This document shows positions 10,046 to 21,308 of a stretch of 64,000 nucleotides of DNA, piece after piece; position 1 is the first letter of the stretch; each line of letters begins with the position of its first letter. A model generated the notes under the pieces. The model searched no databases, was not told the origin of the DNA, and was given only the letters and a program-made list of their open reading frames with translations. This DNA comes from Septoria linicola (Eukaryota; Ascomycota; Dothideomycetes; Mycosphaerellales; Mycosphaerellaceae): contig CP099419.1 in the NCBI GenBank assembly GCA_024114885.1, forward strand, positions 1,240,001-1,304,000, in the 5' to 3' direction. The position numbers were made by a program, and so were the translations under genes.

Positions 10046-11619
10046 GAGCTCTGACCTCCAGCACTCTCGCTTCGATATCTCAAGAGGAAGGGCCCTTCTA
10101 TCAGCCTCTATCAGGATAGGGCCACATTCGCGGCAGCAACACTGGTGTGAATGCCAAATTTGTTCGCTGTGACTGCAGCATTGACTTTTGAGACTTGACT
10201 CGGCCGTGTTCTCGCGGACTGGACTCCGCGGCGCGTCACTCGCGTCAGCATGGATCAAGGCTTTGCTCGATGAAATTGGTGGAGTAGCCGGAGTGCAACC
10301 GTGAACTTGACGGGCGTGTGGCTTATCTCTTCGAAACTACTGTGGCTGCGATGAGCTGCAAGTCTCCGGAAGGCTGATGAGGTACAAATCAAGATAGAAC
10401 TTGCATGAGAATGCAGATCGTCCTGCGGTAGTCTAGATCAGTGATGTAGAGCGTATGTGCTACAGGCGCTAGACAGACTTCTCAGGAGCCTTTGACTGTG
10501 TCAAGACAATCCTGCGGATTTATGCTTGCATGAGAAGCATAGTCTGCATCAGTAGCCTGCGGAATTGCTGTGGTGTTGAATGTGCTGTATAATGATCCGC
10601 TCGGGTACCAAAGTTTGGACATAACTCGTTTTCTAACCTCACGATGCCGCACGTGGAATGTGAAGCTTCGTGGCGCTCGTCGGGTAGCGGCAGGACCTTG
10701 CAGTTGAGGATCGACGCCACCATCGAAAAAAGCTCGCCGAGAGTCGGTGTGCCGTGATATGCCGACGTCGTACTTCATCTGCGGAGGCTGAGAAAGAGGT
10801 TGAGGACGACTCGGCGTCTAGTCGACGGGTCTGGGGTACATTGCTGGGAGTGAGAAAAACTGCTTGCCGTGCATTCAGCGTGGAGAGCCTGGAGTCGCAA
10901 GAGATCCCGAAACTCTACTTATCAAACGGCAGCGTGCAGTCTCACTGGCATTGAGCCTTGAAAATCTGAAGCACAACTGTCGGTGTGAGCACACAGTGAT
11001 TGCTGCTAGGCAAGCACTCCGATTCGCAACGATCGTCACAGATATATAGTGCTTCACGCAAGCCTGTTGTGTCTCGCTCGCTTGCGGTCGTGATAGGCAC
11101 GAGATTATCGCGGATGTGGCAAGCCCAAGACATTTCGATGCATATTTTCGATGCAGTGCGACGGGAACACATCTCAGTAGTGCTGCAATGTGAGATTGAT
11201 GGGAGAGCTGTGCCTGCAGCTTGCCGTGACAAGTAGCCATCTAGCCGCATCGTTGCTGTTGTTGGGAGAAGGTAGCGGCCAACAGGTGAGCCCTGCCCTG
11301 CAGGGAGGGGAGTTCGGTGGAGCTAATGTTTGAAGAAGTTGCGACTCTCGTTGCGATTACAATAAATAATGCAGTGACCCGACCTCTTGCTTTAGTATCT
11401 TTCCTCTAACACCATCAACTCGCCAACATCACCTCCCACGACTCTGGTAGTTCTCCGCGAGTGAAGGACCTCTGACCTCATTCACATTGCGGGGTGAGTT
11501 CTTGCCCAGAGCTGTTTGTTTCATCGCAGCCGACTTTTTGTCTTCTCAACAACACTGACCGCTTCTCCTCAACAACAGACATCTACACAACTACTGAAAA
11601 ACACGACAACACCGCAAAC
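10046..11619. other. Intergenic region and 5' leader of UDP-glucose pyrophosphorylase
   Basis: No coding gene is supported between 10046 and about 11390. The last 230 nt are pyrimidine- and CAAC-rich, as in leaders of highly expressed fungal genes. A likely 5' UTR intron spans 11494-11578: donor GTGAGT, branch-like CACTGACC at about 11553, acceptor AACAACAG. It ends 41 nt before the ATG. This is inferred from consensus only. Confidence 0.5.
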
Positions 11620-13760
11620 ATGGCTTCCGTTATCAAGGACGCACTTCCATCGCGCCTGCGCCCGTCCAATGGCGAGGGCGAGGGCCGTCACCACGGGAAG
11701 TCGCAATCTCATGTGGTAAGTTCATACTCTCTCCGAGCGGTGGATTGAATTGGCGGCGGCGGCGGCGGCGGCGAGGAGCAGCGTATTGCTGCAAACGAGT
11801 GAGCAAATACAAGTGCAGCTCTCATGGCACACACTCGACACCATTTTCTTGGTGAAGAGCTCAGCATTCTGGAGTCCAAGGCGAGCTTGCTTGCCCGGGC
11901 TGTTCAGGTTCTGCTACATCAATCGCTCTGAACTCAGAAATGAGTGTCGGCACTTCAGTCATGGGCAAAAGACATTTGGCAGGCTGTCACCGGACAAGTC
12001 ATCTTCCCTGACAGGCTGCATTCGTCCTTGCAAGCATTGGACTCATTTGTGGCACATGCACACCTGGGAGTGATCCGTCACTCGCTCACTTGCGCGTTTC
12101 ACATGCTACTTGAAGAGTCGGCGAGTCAATGACTAGACGCTTCTTTCATCCGTGAAAGCTCTTGTCGACCTCGATGGGCTACACAATGGCGAGCGAATTG
12201 GCACAAGAGATTTTGGGCAAGCTAACCATTGGCTTCGATCAGGCATTCGAGAACACATCGACCTCGGTCGCAGCATCGCAAATGCGCAATGCACTCAACA
12301 ACCTGGCGGATACCGTCAAGGATCCAAAGGAGAAGAAGGTCAGTGACGCCGGATACAGTACGCATGAACTCGTTCTCTAACACTCCCCGCAGCGATTTGA
12401 GACTGAGATGGACAACTTCTTCGCTCTCTTCCGTCGCTACCTGAACGACAAGGCCAAGGGCAACGAGATTGACTGGAACCGCATCGCACCACCAAAGCCA
12501 GAGCAGGTTGTCGACTACAACAGTCTGGGCAACTCTGAGTCGGTCGAGTTCCTCAACAAGCTTGCTGTCTTGAAGCTCAACGGTGGTCTCGGTACCTCCA
12601 TGGGTTGCGTTGGACCAAAGTCTGTCATCGAGGTCCGCGAGGGCATGTCCTTCCTCGACCTGTCGGTTCGTCAAATCGAGTTCCTGAACCGCACATACGA
12701 CGTGAACGTCCCGTTCGTGCTCATGAACTCTTTCAACACCGACTCAGACACTGCATCGATCATTAAGAAGTACGAGGGCCACAACATCGACATCATGACC
12801 TTCAACCAGTCGCGCTACCCACGTATCCTCAAGGACTCGCTTCTGCCAGCACCAAAGTCAGCCGACTCCAAGATCACTGACTGGTACCCACCAGGACACG
12901 GTGATGTGTTCGAGTCGCTCTACAACTCTGGTATCCTTGACAAGCTCATTGAGCGCGGAATCGAGATCCTCTTCTTGTCCAACGCCGACAATTTGGGTGC
13001 TGTTGTGGATTTGAACATCCTCCAGCACATGGTGGAATCAAAAGCTGAGTACATCATGGAGTTGACGGACAAGACCAAGGCCGATGTCAAGGGCGGTACC
13101 ATCATCGACTACGAGGGTACAGCTCGTCTGCTCGAAATCGCTCAGGTGCCAAAGCAGTACGTGAACGAGTTCAAGAGCATCAAGAAGTTCAAGTACTTCA
13201 ACACCAACAACATCTGGATGAACCTTCGTGCGGTCAAGCGCATCGTGGAGAACAACGAGCTTGCCATGGAGATCATCCCCAACGGCAAGAGCATTCCAGC
13301 AGACAACAAGGGCGAGGCCGATATTAGCATCATCCAGCTCGAGACTGCTGTTGGTGCTGCCATCAAGCACTTCCACAACGCACACGGTGTCAACGTGCCA
13401 CGTCGCCGCTTCTTGCCAGTCAAGACATGCTCCGATCTCATGCTTGTCAAGTCTGACTTGTACACGCTGAAGCACGGTCAACTGGTGATGGACCCCAACC
13501 GCTTCGGCCCAGCTCCACTCATCAAGTTGGGCGGCGACTTCAAGAAGGTTTCCAACTTCCAGTCGCGCATTCCATCGATCCCCAAGATCCTCGAACTGGA
13601 CCACCTTACCATCACTGGTGCCGTCAACCTCGGCCGCGGCGTCGTGCTCAAGGGCACCGTCATCATCGTGGCCACTGAGGGCAGCACGATCGATGTTCCT
13701 CCAGGATCAGTGCTCGAGAACGTCGTGGTGCAGGGTAGCTTGAGGCTGCTCGAGCACTAG
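11620..13760 (+). CDS. UGP1: UTP-glucose-1-phosphate uridylyltransferase
   Basis: Cytosolic enzyme making UDP-glucose from UTP and glucose-1-phosphate for cell-wall glucan, glycogen, trehalose and glycoprotein synthesis. Exons 11620-11715, 12243-12338 and 12393-13760 are all phase 0 and give 519 residues, the usual length for the fungal enzyme. Exon 2 encodes AFENTSTSVAASQMRN, the conserved start of the family. Exon 3 has the nucleotide-binding loop LKLNGGLGTSMGCVGPKS, the substrate region DWYPPGHGDVF, NADNLGAVVD, and the left-handed beta-helix end (ITGAVNLGRGVVLKG). The first intron is unusually long (527 nt) and starts with a GGC repeat; a second, 5' UTR intron is likely. The ATG lies in the favourable context AACATGG. 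Confidence 0.97.
11752..11773. repeat. (GGC)7 microsatellite in UGP1 intron 1
   Basis: Seven GGC units plus one G, starting 37 nt inside the first UGP1 intron. Read as RNA it could form G-rich structure near the donor site; any effect on splicing is inference. Confidence 0.85.
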
Positions 13761-14463
13761 AGTGGTTTCTGCATCTGTTCTGGCGCATGGGGCTCTCTTC
13801 GTCTAGAGCATAGAAGACGTGGCATGATTGTATGTTATTACAGCGAAAGAAAGGTCGAGTCAGTGGATCTGACGACCGCAAGTGTACTGCATGAGATACT
13901 ACCGGAGGTGTACTCCCAGCTGCAACGATTCAATGAAAATGTTAATATGCTTCCGCACCTGATAGCTCCAATCCCTGTCTTGCTTGTGGGCTGACATGTC
14001 TGCCTCACCTTTTTGCTGATGACGTCTGAAACAACCACGAGACATGCTCCTCGAATCCTCCTGCAGCCGTTATTAAGCTAACACTCGATCATAGCAGCGG
14101 CAAAGACATTATTCGGCCGACATGCATATCGTGCTACCATTCCTCGTGTTCCCATAGTGCACCACAAATTGGTGTTCCAAGTATCGTGCGACCATTCCGA
14201 GACTTTCACATGTCACATCAGCCTGCAGCGCGCGAAGGCAAGGGTTGCTTGAACAACACGACCGCTTGTATGTGTCTGGCGGCCGTTCGCAGCTTGTAAC
14301 TCTGGCAGCCACTTCGAACCACTCATGTTCCAAATAGATCTTCGTGCTTTATCATTGCTATCTACCACTCGCTTGCGAGAAGACAGCTCGCACTGAGCAT
14401 TCGGCAAGAGAGACTGTGCGCAGACTATTGTCGCAAGTAGAGTGAGAGATCGCCGTCATCATC
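13761..14463. other. Intergenic region between UGP1 and the DUF7514 gene
   Basis: UGP1 3' flank and promoter of the next gene. I see no supported coding or RNA gene; short minus-strand ORFs at 14109-14407 are not family-like. Confidence 0.45.
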
Positions 14464-16669
14464 ATGGCTGCGACCGCGACGCCCTCGCCGCATCCGACGC
14501 CACCCAATGAGCAGGCGGCGCGGCCAGAAGCGCAGCAGGACCACGCGGACGAGCATGAAAAGGACGTGGAGCAGCGCGAGGCGTATGAGTACTGGGGCTA
14601 TCTGTTCAAGCCCGACAAGACCGGCACCGATAAGCTCAAAGGTCTGCTGAGAGGCCTCAAAGACTTCATCGTGAGTGAGCTGCGTGTGAAGAGGGTACTC
14701 GACGGGCAGCTGACAAGCGCAACAGAATGAACAGTACGAGCCGTCAGACAATCCTGACCTGACGCCAAATCAGCTCGCCCATTTCTACCGCGACCTTCAC
14801 GGCAACTATGATCAACTCTTCCTTGGAACGCCGAGCGAAAGTATCGCTTTCATCTACAAGAGCTTGGGCTGTCTGCACAGTCTGCAGCCTCTGCACCACA
14901 CCCACCAGACCGCCTTCACCGATCCGACTGTACCGGCCTTGAAGACGGAAGGATGGATCATGTGGCAGACTATTCAGCTGCTGCTGGGCCCCGAAGAGCA
15001 CTCGAGCTTTTTGCGCGAAGCAGTCGCCAAGTGGGATGTCAAGGACCATGACACGGGAGCAGTATTTCCAAAGGTTCTGCCTCGCGAGTGCTTTCCACTC
15101 GATCCGGATAAGCACATGGTGGCCTGGTATGAAGGAGTGTCAGAACGGCTGCGTCGGGAAGCGGAGGATGAAGAGCGCCACAAGCAGATTGAAGTTGAGC
15201 ACGACTCGGACCAGCCACCTCCGCGAAGAGTACGTGATCGGCCACACCACGGGCCTCCGCATGGGCCTCCACGGCCAGAGGGCGATGTGCTGAGTGAAGA
15301 CGACGGAGCCTCTGTGGACTCGAGAGGGCCAGCGTTGGCATACTTCCGGAACCCGCTGTATCGACACGTAGACGGCAGACCGTCCATTGTGCGCAAGAAC
15401 TCCAAACGTCCAGGACTGAGCCCGCGTCCGACCATGATGGACAAGGGCAAAGCCGCTGCTATGTCGTTTGGGCGCATTGCGCGTGGTGTCGGAAGTCCAC
15501 ATCTATGGTCTGGCGATCCAGTACATAGCCGAAGTCATTCTCGAGATCACCATGATCACCACGAGCGGCGGAAGAGTCATCCAGACAACAGGCACGCCCC
15601 GGGAGAGCCCACTTCGGCGGGATCCTACGATGAACGCTATGAGCCGAGAGCACACTCTAGCCATAGCCACAGTCACAGCAGCCATGGTGCCGGTCGCCAC
15701 AGAAGACGGAGCTCGCAAGCCGAAAGAGCCACTTCGGGCGCAGTGGCAGACGATGAGATGGAAGAGAGCGAGAGCAGTCCCGTCTACAGCCCACCGTCTG
15801 GTTCAAACTCGAGCAGACATCGACACCACCACCGAGGACCATCAGACGCACGCGGCAGTGACCGCGATCAACCTCTACGGCACTCGAAGAGCCATGAGCC
15901 AACGCCGAGTCAACGGGAAGGCGAGGATTACTTCGGCGGCGCAGCAGGCTATGAGGAGCCTCCTGCTGCGAGAAGAAGCTCTGTTCACGACAGACCAAGC
16001 ACCCCACCTGTGCAGTACAATGATCTTGGTCCCTCATTCGCGCCCTCAGCATCGCCACTGTTTGCTGCAACGGTGGCAAAGCATCCTGCTCCAGCTGCTC
16101 CAGCCTTCCAGCAGAATGTCCCGTATAGAGGAGCTCCTGGAAATGCTCATCAGCCGCCTCCACCCGGACCTGAGTACGACGGCGGACCTCCCGCTCGACA
16201 TCCGTCACTAAGACGACCACACGATAGATACGACAGCCGCAGTCCTGGTCATGATGACCGACGATATGGCAGTCCACGACCAGGTTCACGAAGACACGAG
16301 GAGCCTCCAGCTCCATACGACGCACGACCCCCACCACCTAATGGCTCACCTTATCCTCCTCATGGGCCCCCTCCAGGACGCGACCATCGTGATCAGCGCT
16401 ACCCACCATCAGACTTCAACTCGCCACCGCCACGAGACTCAAGAGATCGAGGCTACCCTTCTCCTGATGACCGACGCCCATCGTCTCGCGACCCACGCGA
16501 TCGGGATCCGCGAGATCGGCGAAGCAGTCGTATGAGTGCTCCGGCGCCACCTGAGGATGACTATGAGGATGATCGTCGCCACAACCGCTCGAAACAGACT
16601 CGCTTCGCCGATACTGGTGTTAGTGGCAGGAGATATCCAGACGAGACTGGTTTTAGACGCGGCTCGTAG
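14464..16669 (+). CDS. Fungal DUF7514 protein with long disordered His/Arg/Pro-rich tail
   Basis: Function is not known for this fungal family. Exons 14464-14670 and 14726-16669 join in phase 0 over a 55-nt intron to 716 residues. Residues about 40-230 form the conserved domain: YWGYLFKPDKTGTDKLKGLL, then PDLTPNQLAHFYRDLHGNYD, SIAFIYKSLGCLHSLQP, WQTIQLLLGPEEHSSFL and FPKVLPRECFP. I recall this as the domain now called DUF7514. The remaining 480 residues are low complexity, with SHSHSHSS-type His/Ser runs, RRSS, PPPP and many RDRD/DRR motifs, so they are probably disordered, with scattered Arg-rich stretches that might bind RNA. The domain assignment is confident; the biology is not. Confidence 0.85.
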
Positions 16670-17836
16670 GGGGAGCCACGCTTTCTGATCAGAGACAAAC
16701 TGAGGCATTGGGTAGAGGAGAGAAGGCGAAAGAAGACGGGAAGCTGGGACGATGAGCTATGATTGATGCGTAATGATGTTAAGGGGTAATGATACACGGG
16801 AAGCAACCACGAACATAAGACCAGGATACAGCACAAGTGGCCGTATTGCTGATTTACTACATACCAAGGAGCAACTTGCTCCACTCAATCCTGAGAGACT
16901 CCGATTGAGGATCAATATGCCAACCAAACTTTCGACTCCTGCGGTCTTGTCGATGTCCCAGCCGCTGAAATGCCACCATTCCGCAGACTTAAACACGCAA
17001 ACCTTGTAATACGTCAAGAGTCGTGAACCGATTCTCCCTGGTCCATGAACAGACTGGCAGGCCACATTCATGTCGGAAGCTTCATCATCGGTACCTCCTA
17101 GTCCTGTGACTGTCGCGCGGCAGAACCGGGCTATGCCTTCCATCATAGGTTCCACGTCGGCCACATCAGACCTTGTGTTTCGTTTCCCGAGCTTGTCTGT
17201 CACGAACACAGGATGAGAAGCCGATGGGCTTTTCTGGATTGAAGTGCTCGATGACTGACATCTAGCTCCATCCAAACAGGCAGTAGGCAAGTCAGTACGC
17301 GACCTTTGTGCTGACACAAGACCTCGAGTCAACGAACAGTATAGGCCACGAATGAAGTCTGCCGAGCCCGGTGTGTGTATGGTATGTCAGCCCGTGACCT
17401 CGGAAGATCTTGTTGGTTCCGAGAGCGAGCTATTCGGGATGAGACAGGTTGCGTCCTAGCTCCTGGTATTTTGGTAAAGAGCCAGCGTCAGTGGCGAGTC
17501 AGCCCGGCAAGTAGTTAGCGAGGAATGCTACTGGTCTTGTCATGTATGCCAACAGCCGAAGGCAACAAGAAGATTCCCGCTTCTTGGTCAGGGATTTTGA
17601 TCGATCATCCCATGTGTTTCGAAGACAACGCGTAGGACATGCAAGCACGCGAGAAGCTGGCTGGCTTCGGTGACCGTGTTGATTGCTGGTGGAACCATGG
17701 GCTGAAGTGTCGATATGAGTAGGGCAGCGTGACTTCAGCTTGTGTGCTTTCTGTCACACTTGCTGCGAGTTGAACAGGATACTGGACACTGCCTAGAAAG
17801 AATGTTAGGTACGTGTATGCGAGACATGAGACCACC
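16670..17836. other. Intergenic region with one unassigned minus-strand open frame
   Basis: No gene can be firmly supported. A minus-strand frame open from 17332 to 16757 (first ATG at 17146, 129 codons) reads partly like a protein (VCVFKSAEWWHFSGWDID) but lacks a secure start, splice sites or family match. The rest appears non-coding and contains the promoter of the UstYa-like gene. Confidence 0.4.
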
Positions 17837-18529
17837 ATGCGTTGTGTACGGCGTTGCTCATCACGCTGTTCAGCTCCATGGCCAAGCAAGCCTCAATACC
17901 AAGTCCATTCGAAGGAGGACTCCGTTCATCAGGAGTCATCAGCATGCAACAGGAGCCACGCAGCAAAGCCCAAACCCTCACGAAAGCCTAAGACAGCACT
18001 ATGGGCAACATTCGCGATCACAATCGCGCTCCTCATCTCCATCCTCATCTTCACAGCCAAGCAATACAAGACTACCTCAGGCCCATACTCACCCTCACTC
18101 CTGCACTGCGGCACCTCCCCCTCAGAAGCCGAATCACTCGGCTGCAAATTCGACCTGATGACCTTCGGCTGGATTCCCCACGCTTGCTTCAACGAAACCA
18201 TGTCTCTGGAATGGCAAGCACAATGGGGTCCATGGACATGGCTTTCCAACAAAACCGACCCATCAAGCACCATCCCTTTACGTGATCTGCCGTATCGCGA
18301 GTTCGCCTATGGCTCGCAAGGTTATCATGAGGATCATTGTTTGTACTCGTTCAAATTGGTGCATATGGCGGGGTTGGAAGGGAAGTTGCTGTCGAGTGAG
18401 AAGGCAGGAATAGAGCATACGGATCATTGTATTATGGTGATGACGGATTCGAGGGAGCAAGATTGGCCGGTGATTAATACGAAGGTGGAGAATTTGTTTA
18501 CGAAGTGTGTTGATTTGAGAGAGACGTGA
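17837..18529 (+). CDS. UstYa-like (DUF3328-type) single-pass membrane protein
   Basis: UstYa-type proteins carry HxxHC motifs and act as oxidases or cyclases in fungal peptide pathways, but many family relatives have no known role. The 230-residue product has a Cys/Arg-rich N-terminus, one transmembrane segment (ALWATFAITIALLISILIF), and a lumenal part. That part contains CGTSPSEAESLGCKFDLM, FGWIPHACFNE, then HEDHC and, about 40 residues later, HTDHC. The two HxxHC motifs and the GWIPxAC box fit the common stand-alone fungal branch of this group. No intron is needed. The ATG at 17837 is the only in-frame ATG before the membrane segment, but an upstream exon cannot be excluded. No peptide-precursor, peptidase or P450 gene is adjacent, so membership of a biosynthetic cluster is not supported. 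Confidence 0.7.
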   Translation: MRCVRRCSSRCSAPWPSKPQYQVHSKEDSVHQESSACNRSHAAKPKPSRKPKTALWATFAITIALLISILIFTAKQYKTTSGPYSPSLLHCGTSPSEAESLGCKFDLMTFGWIPHACFNETMSLEWQAQWGPWTWLSNKTDPSSTIPLRDLPYREFAYGSQGYHEDHCLYSFKLVHMAGLEGKLLSSEKAGIEHTDHCIMVMTDSREQDWPVINTKVENLFTKCVDLRET

Positions 18530-18925
18530 GAGATGGAGTGTTATTGTTGTCATGCGGTGTTATGGCAGAGGCTTGCGCGCTCGCACAATGTTCGACCTTT
18601 ATGATGTGCAGAAATTGGCTAACCCTGAGTGACTAACTGATCGTATTGGAGTCCAACTCGTGGACACGAGTGCCATCATCTGCGCATTCTGGACGGGAGC
18701 ACCAAGATCTGGGATCCATGCATCGAGGCTCAAAATGGCAAGCTGCAATGCTGACGGCATTTGTGTCCAGCTTCCGCGACTAGTGCAGCGAGGACTTTGG
18801 TCAGGCTGATCATTGCTATCCCGACCTGCTTCGGGAGCGAGTTGAACAGATACGGTTCATAGCACAATAGCGATGCCGCATGTAAGTACATGTGAATCGC
18901 CGGTTGAAGTATCTTCTTCGTCGCC
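18530..18925. other. Intergenic region between convergent genes
   Basis: 3' flanks of the UstYa-like gene and MTG2; I see no further feature. Confidence 0.45.
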
Positions 18926-20722
18926 TCACTCGTCCAGCAACCGCAACAATATCTCAGGTAAGCTTTGCACACCTTGCTTGTTGATCGCAGAGACAGGCAC
19001 GGAATAGAGACTCTTCCTCCACGCATTCAGCTTCTGACTGGGGTGGCTTTCTTCCCCAGCTTCGACTCGTTTCAAGTAGTTCTGCAGAGCCTGAAAGTTG
19101 TCCTGTGTGCCAGGCAGGTCCGCTTTCGTGGCTACGACGAGCCATGGCTTGCTGCTGATTGGTGGGAGAGATAGGGCTGGGAGATGCCGGCCAGCAGTGG
19201 GATCGAGAACAAGTGCTTCGTTTTCTCCAGCTTCAGGAGGCTCGGGCTCGAAGCCGGGCGATATCGAGCTCGAGAAGGGCTCGAATGTGACTACTGCGTC
19301 TTCTTGCGGTTTGGCACGCTCAGTCTCAGCGTTCAGCTCACGCTCCCGCAGCTTCTCATACTCGCCCACTTCGCGCCAGAGTGCCTTTACTGCTGCGACT
19401 GCATCGCCTGCGTTTAGATCCACGACGAAAGCCAGGACTGCTGCGCGCTCGATGTGTCGTAGAAAGCCCAGACCCAGACCCTTGTCCAGATGTGCATCCT
19501 CGATCAAGCCGGGAATATCGGCGATGGTAAATCGTTCTCGAGGTGCCTTGCGGCGGCCCTTGGTATCCAGACTCGGTCGCCCGACATGGTTGTCAAGCAC
19601 AAGCGTGCCAATGTTCGGGGCCAGTGTTGTAAATGCCCAGTTGCCAACCCGTGTTCTCGATCTTGTGATGGCGCGCATCAAAGTAGACTTTCCCGCATTT
19701 GGCAGTCCTACAAGACCTACGTCTGCAAGTAACTTGAGCTCCAGCTGTAGATTCAGTCGCATGCCGTCCTGACCTTTGGTGGCGTACTTGGGCTTGAGCA
19801 CAGTCTTGGACACGAAGTGAGGATTGCCCAGACCTCCTACTGCACCAGCTGCAAGAAGCATGGGTGTGTCCATGGCCTTGTCCAAGTCGAGTCGTAAAGG
19901 CGCAGGAGGCTGCACGGCGGCCAGAGGACTTCGGCGCGGACGAGGGAGTGGAGGGAGATCATCAGCGGTGAAGTGCTTTGGCAGACCACCTGGATAGAGC
20001 AGCCATTTGTCTGGCTGAGCTTCAGGCTTGTCTTGTGCAGCTTCCCCGTCTAAATCCTCGCCTTCGTCGTCTCGTGGCTGCTTCTTCTGTCGTGACCTCG
20101 TTCGTTGACGATGCCCCTCCCGCGCTTCCTCAGCCTCGACTGCTTCCATGGGGTCATTGCGCGATATTTCTCTAATCACAGTCCCCACAGGCACCGTGAT
20201 CAGGATGTCCTCACCTCTCGCGCCACCCTGCAGACTGCCCTGCCCGTTCCTGCCTCTGCTAGCTTTCAGGAGACCCCGTCTAGCAAGCTTGTGCAGACTA
20301 GTCTCGCCTTGCACGGCTTGAATGTACACACTGCCTCCAAACCCCCCATCTCCGCCATTGGGAGGTCCATTGGCAATGTACTTCTCTCGCAAAAACGAGA
20401 TGCAGCCATGACCGCCAGCACCGGCAGCCACACTCAGCGTACATGCATCGGTGAAAGGTGCAGAAGAGTAGTCGGCCGGCGCAGGGTCTAGATGGTCATA
20501 CTGATGAATGTCAATTCCAGTGCCAGATAAGGAAGAAGGAGGCACAGTATCAGTCTCGGCGATGGATTGTGCCGTTGAGGAGGAGGTTGTGCTATATCGA
20601 TGGAATGTCTGCCTCGGCAGGCTGTTTCTCTGCAGGCGTCGCGATATTGCAGCCGACCAGCTGGTATCAAGACATGGATACAGGAAGAGCAGCCTCGGCG
20701 CTGAGGTCAGGGAGACAGACAT
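18926..20722 (-). CDS. MTG2: Mitochondrial Obg-family GTPase Mtg2
   Basis: Obg GTPases promote large ribosomal subunit assembly; the fungal mitochondrial member is Mtg2. The 598-residue product has a basic, Ser/Arg-rich presequence (MSVSLTSAPRLLFLYP... QTFHRYSTTSSS). The Obg fold follows with its glycine-rich turns (GAGGHGCISFLREKY, GPPNGGDGGFGG). It is interrupted by an acidic, low-complexity insert of about 100 residues, common in fungal Mtg2. The G domain shows G1 GLPNAGKST (about residue 340), G3 DIPGLIEDAH with GLGLGFLRHIER, G4 ATKADL and G5 VSAINKQG. It is intronless. The start is the ATG at 20722; the longer frame upstream has no ATG. It is divergent from the dehydrogenase gene at 21309. 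Confidence 0.93.
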   Translation of the reverse strand: MSVSLTSAPRLLFLYPCLDTSWSAAISRRLQRNSLPRQTFHRYSTTSSSTAQSIAETDTVPPSSLSGTGIDIHQYDHLDPAPADYSSAPFTDACTLSVAAGAGGHGCISFLREKYIANGPPNGGDGGFGGSVYIQAVQGETSLHKLARRGLLKASRGRNGQGSLQGGARGEDILITVPVGTVIREISRNDPMEAVEAEEAREGHRQRTRSRQKKQPRDDEGEDLDGEAAQDKPEAQPDKWLLYPGGLPKHFTADDLPPLPRPRRSPLAAVQPPAPLRLDLDKAMDTPMLLAAGAVGGLGNPHFVSKTVLKPKYATKGQDGMRLNLQLELKLLADVGLVGLPNAGKSTLMRAITRSRTRVGNWAFTTLAPNIGTLVLDNHVGRPSLDTKGRRKAPRERFTIADIPGLIEDAHLDKGLGLGFLRHIERAAVLAFVVDLNAGDAVAAVKALWREVGEYEKLRERELNAETERAKPQEDAVVTFEPFSSSISPGFEPEPPEAGENEALVLDPTAGRHLPALSLPPISSKPWLVVATKADLPGTQDNFQALQNYLKRVEAGEESHPSQKLNAWRKSLYSVPVSAINKQGVQSLPEILLRLLDE

Positions 20723-21308
20723 GCGTCGCAAGTCGTACCCAAGGCAGAAGGATAACAGAATAGCAGCTCGCAAACGAACGCGAGAAAGGGATCAGCATCA
20801 TTCACATGCAGATATCATCCATCGCTTGGCAGATATAACCTGTGGTGCCCATTTCGAGCACATCTCACCTTGCACAACCTTGCACATCTCGCACGCGACA
20901 TCTTCCTTCCGCTATTCAGCATCGGTACCGTCCTGCAAGTAGCACGTTGCTGCTGATCACTGGGCGTGCTCGTACAAATCGCCGTCTCCAACTCCGTCAA
21001 ATTATTTTGAGTTGGATTTAACCTTCTATCACAGACCCACACCTCGGTCTGTTTTTTGGGGACTGCGCGACACCTCTCCAGAACAGCATGCCACTGGGTC
21101 GCGTCCCCCGCCTGCTCGGTCAAGCCTATGGCGTCGTACATGGCGTGTCACCGTTGCTAAGGCCAGCACTTATAAGAATACAAATGTCCGAGCTGCCGAA
21201 ACAGACCATAGAATACCAGAAAGCGTCCTCGCGAATCCCTCTCTCTCCATCTCCTTCACATTCGCGTGTTCTTCTCCCCTACTTCGTCTCCTCATCATCT
21301 TCACCAGG
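20723..21308. promoter_or_regulatory. Shared upstream region of MTG2 and the short-chain dehydrogenase
   Basis: A 586-nt divergent intergenic region. The stretch just before the dehydrogenase ATG (about 21235-21305) is strongly pyrimidine-rich (CTCTCTCCATCTCCTTC), typical of fungal leaders. No defined binding site can be assigned. Confidence 0.45.

Noticed and set aside
13038..13604. 188-codon minus-strand frame over UGP1
   Set aside because: Antisense to conserved coding sequence; no similarity to any protein family.
17837..18529. Secondary-metabolite (RiPP) cluster around the UstYa-like gene
   Set aside because: Neighbours are a DUF7514 protein, MTG2 and UGP1; no precursor, tailoring enzyme or regulator is present.
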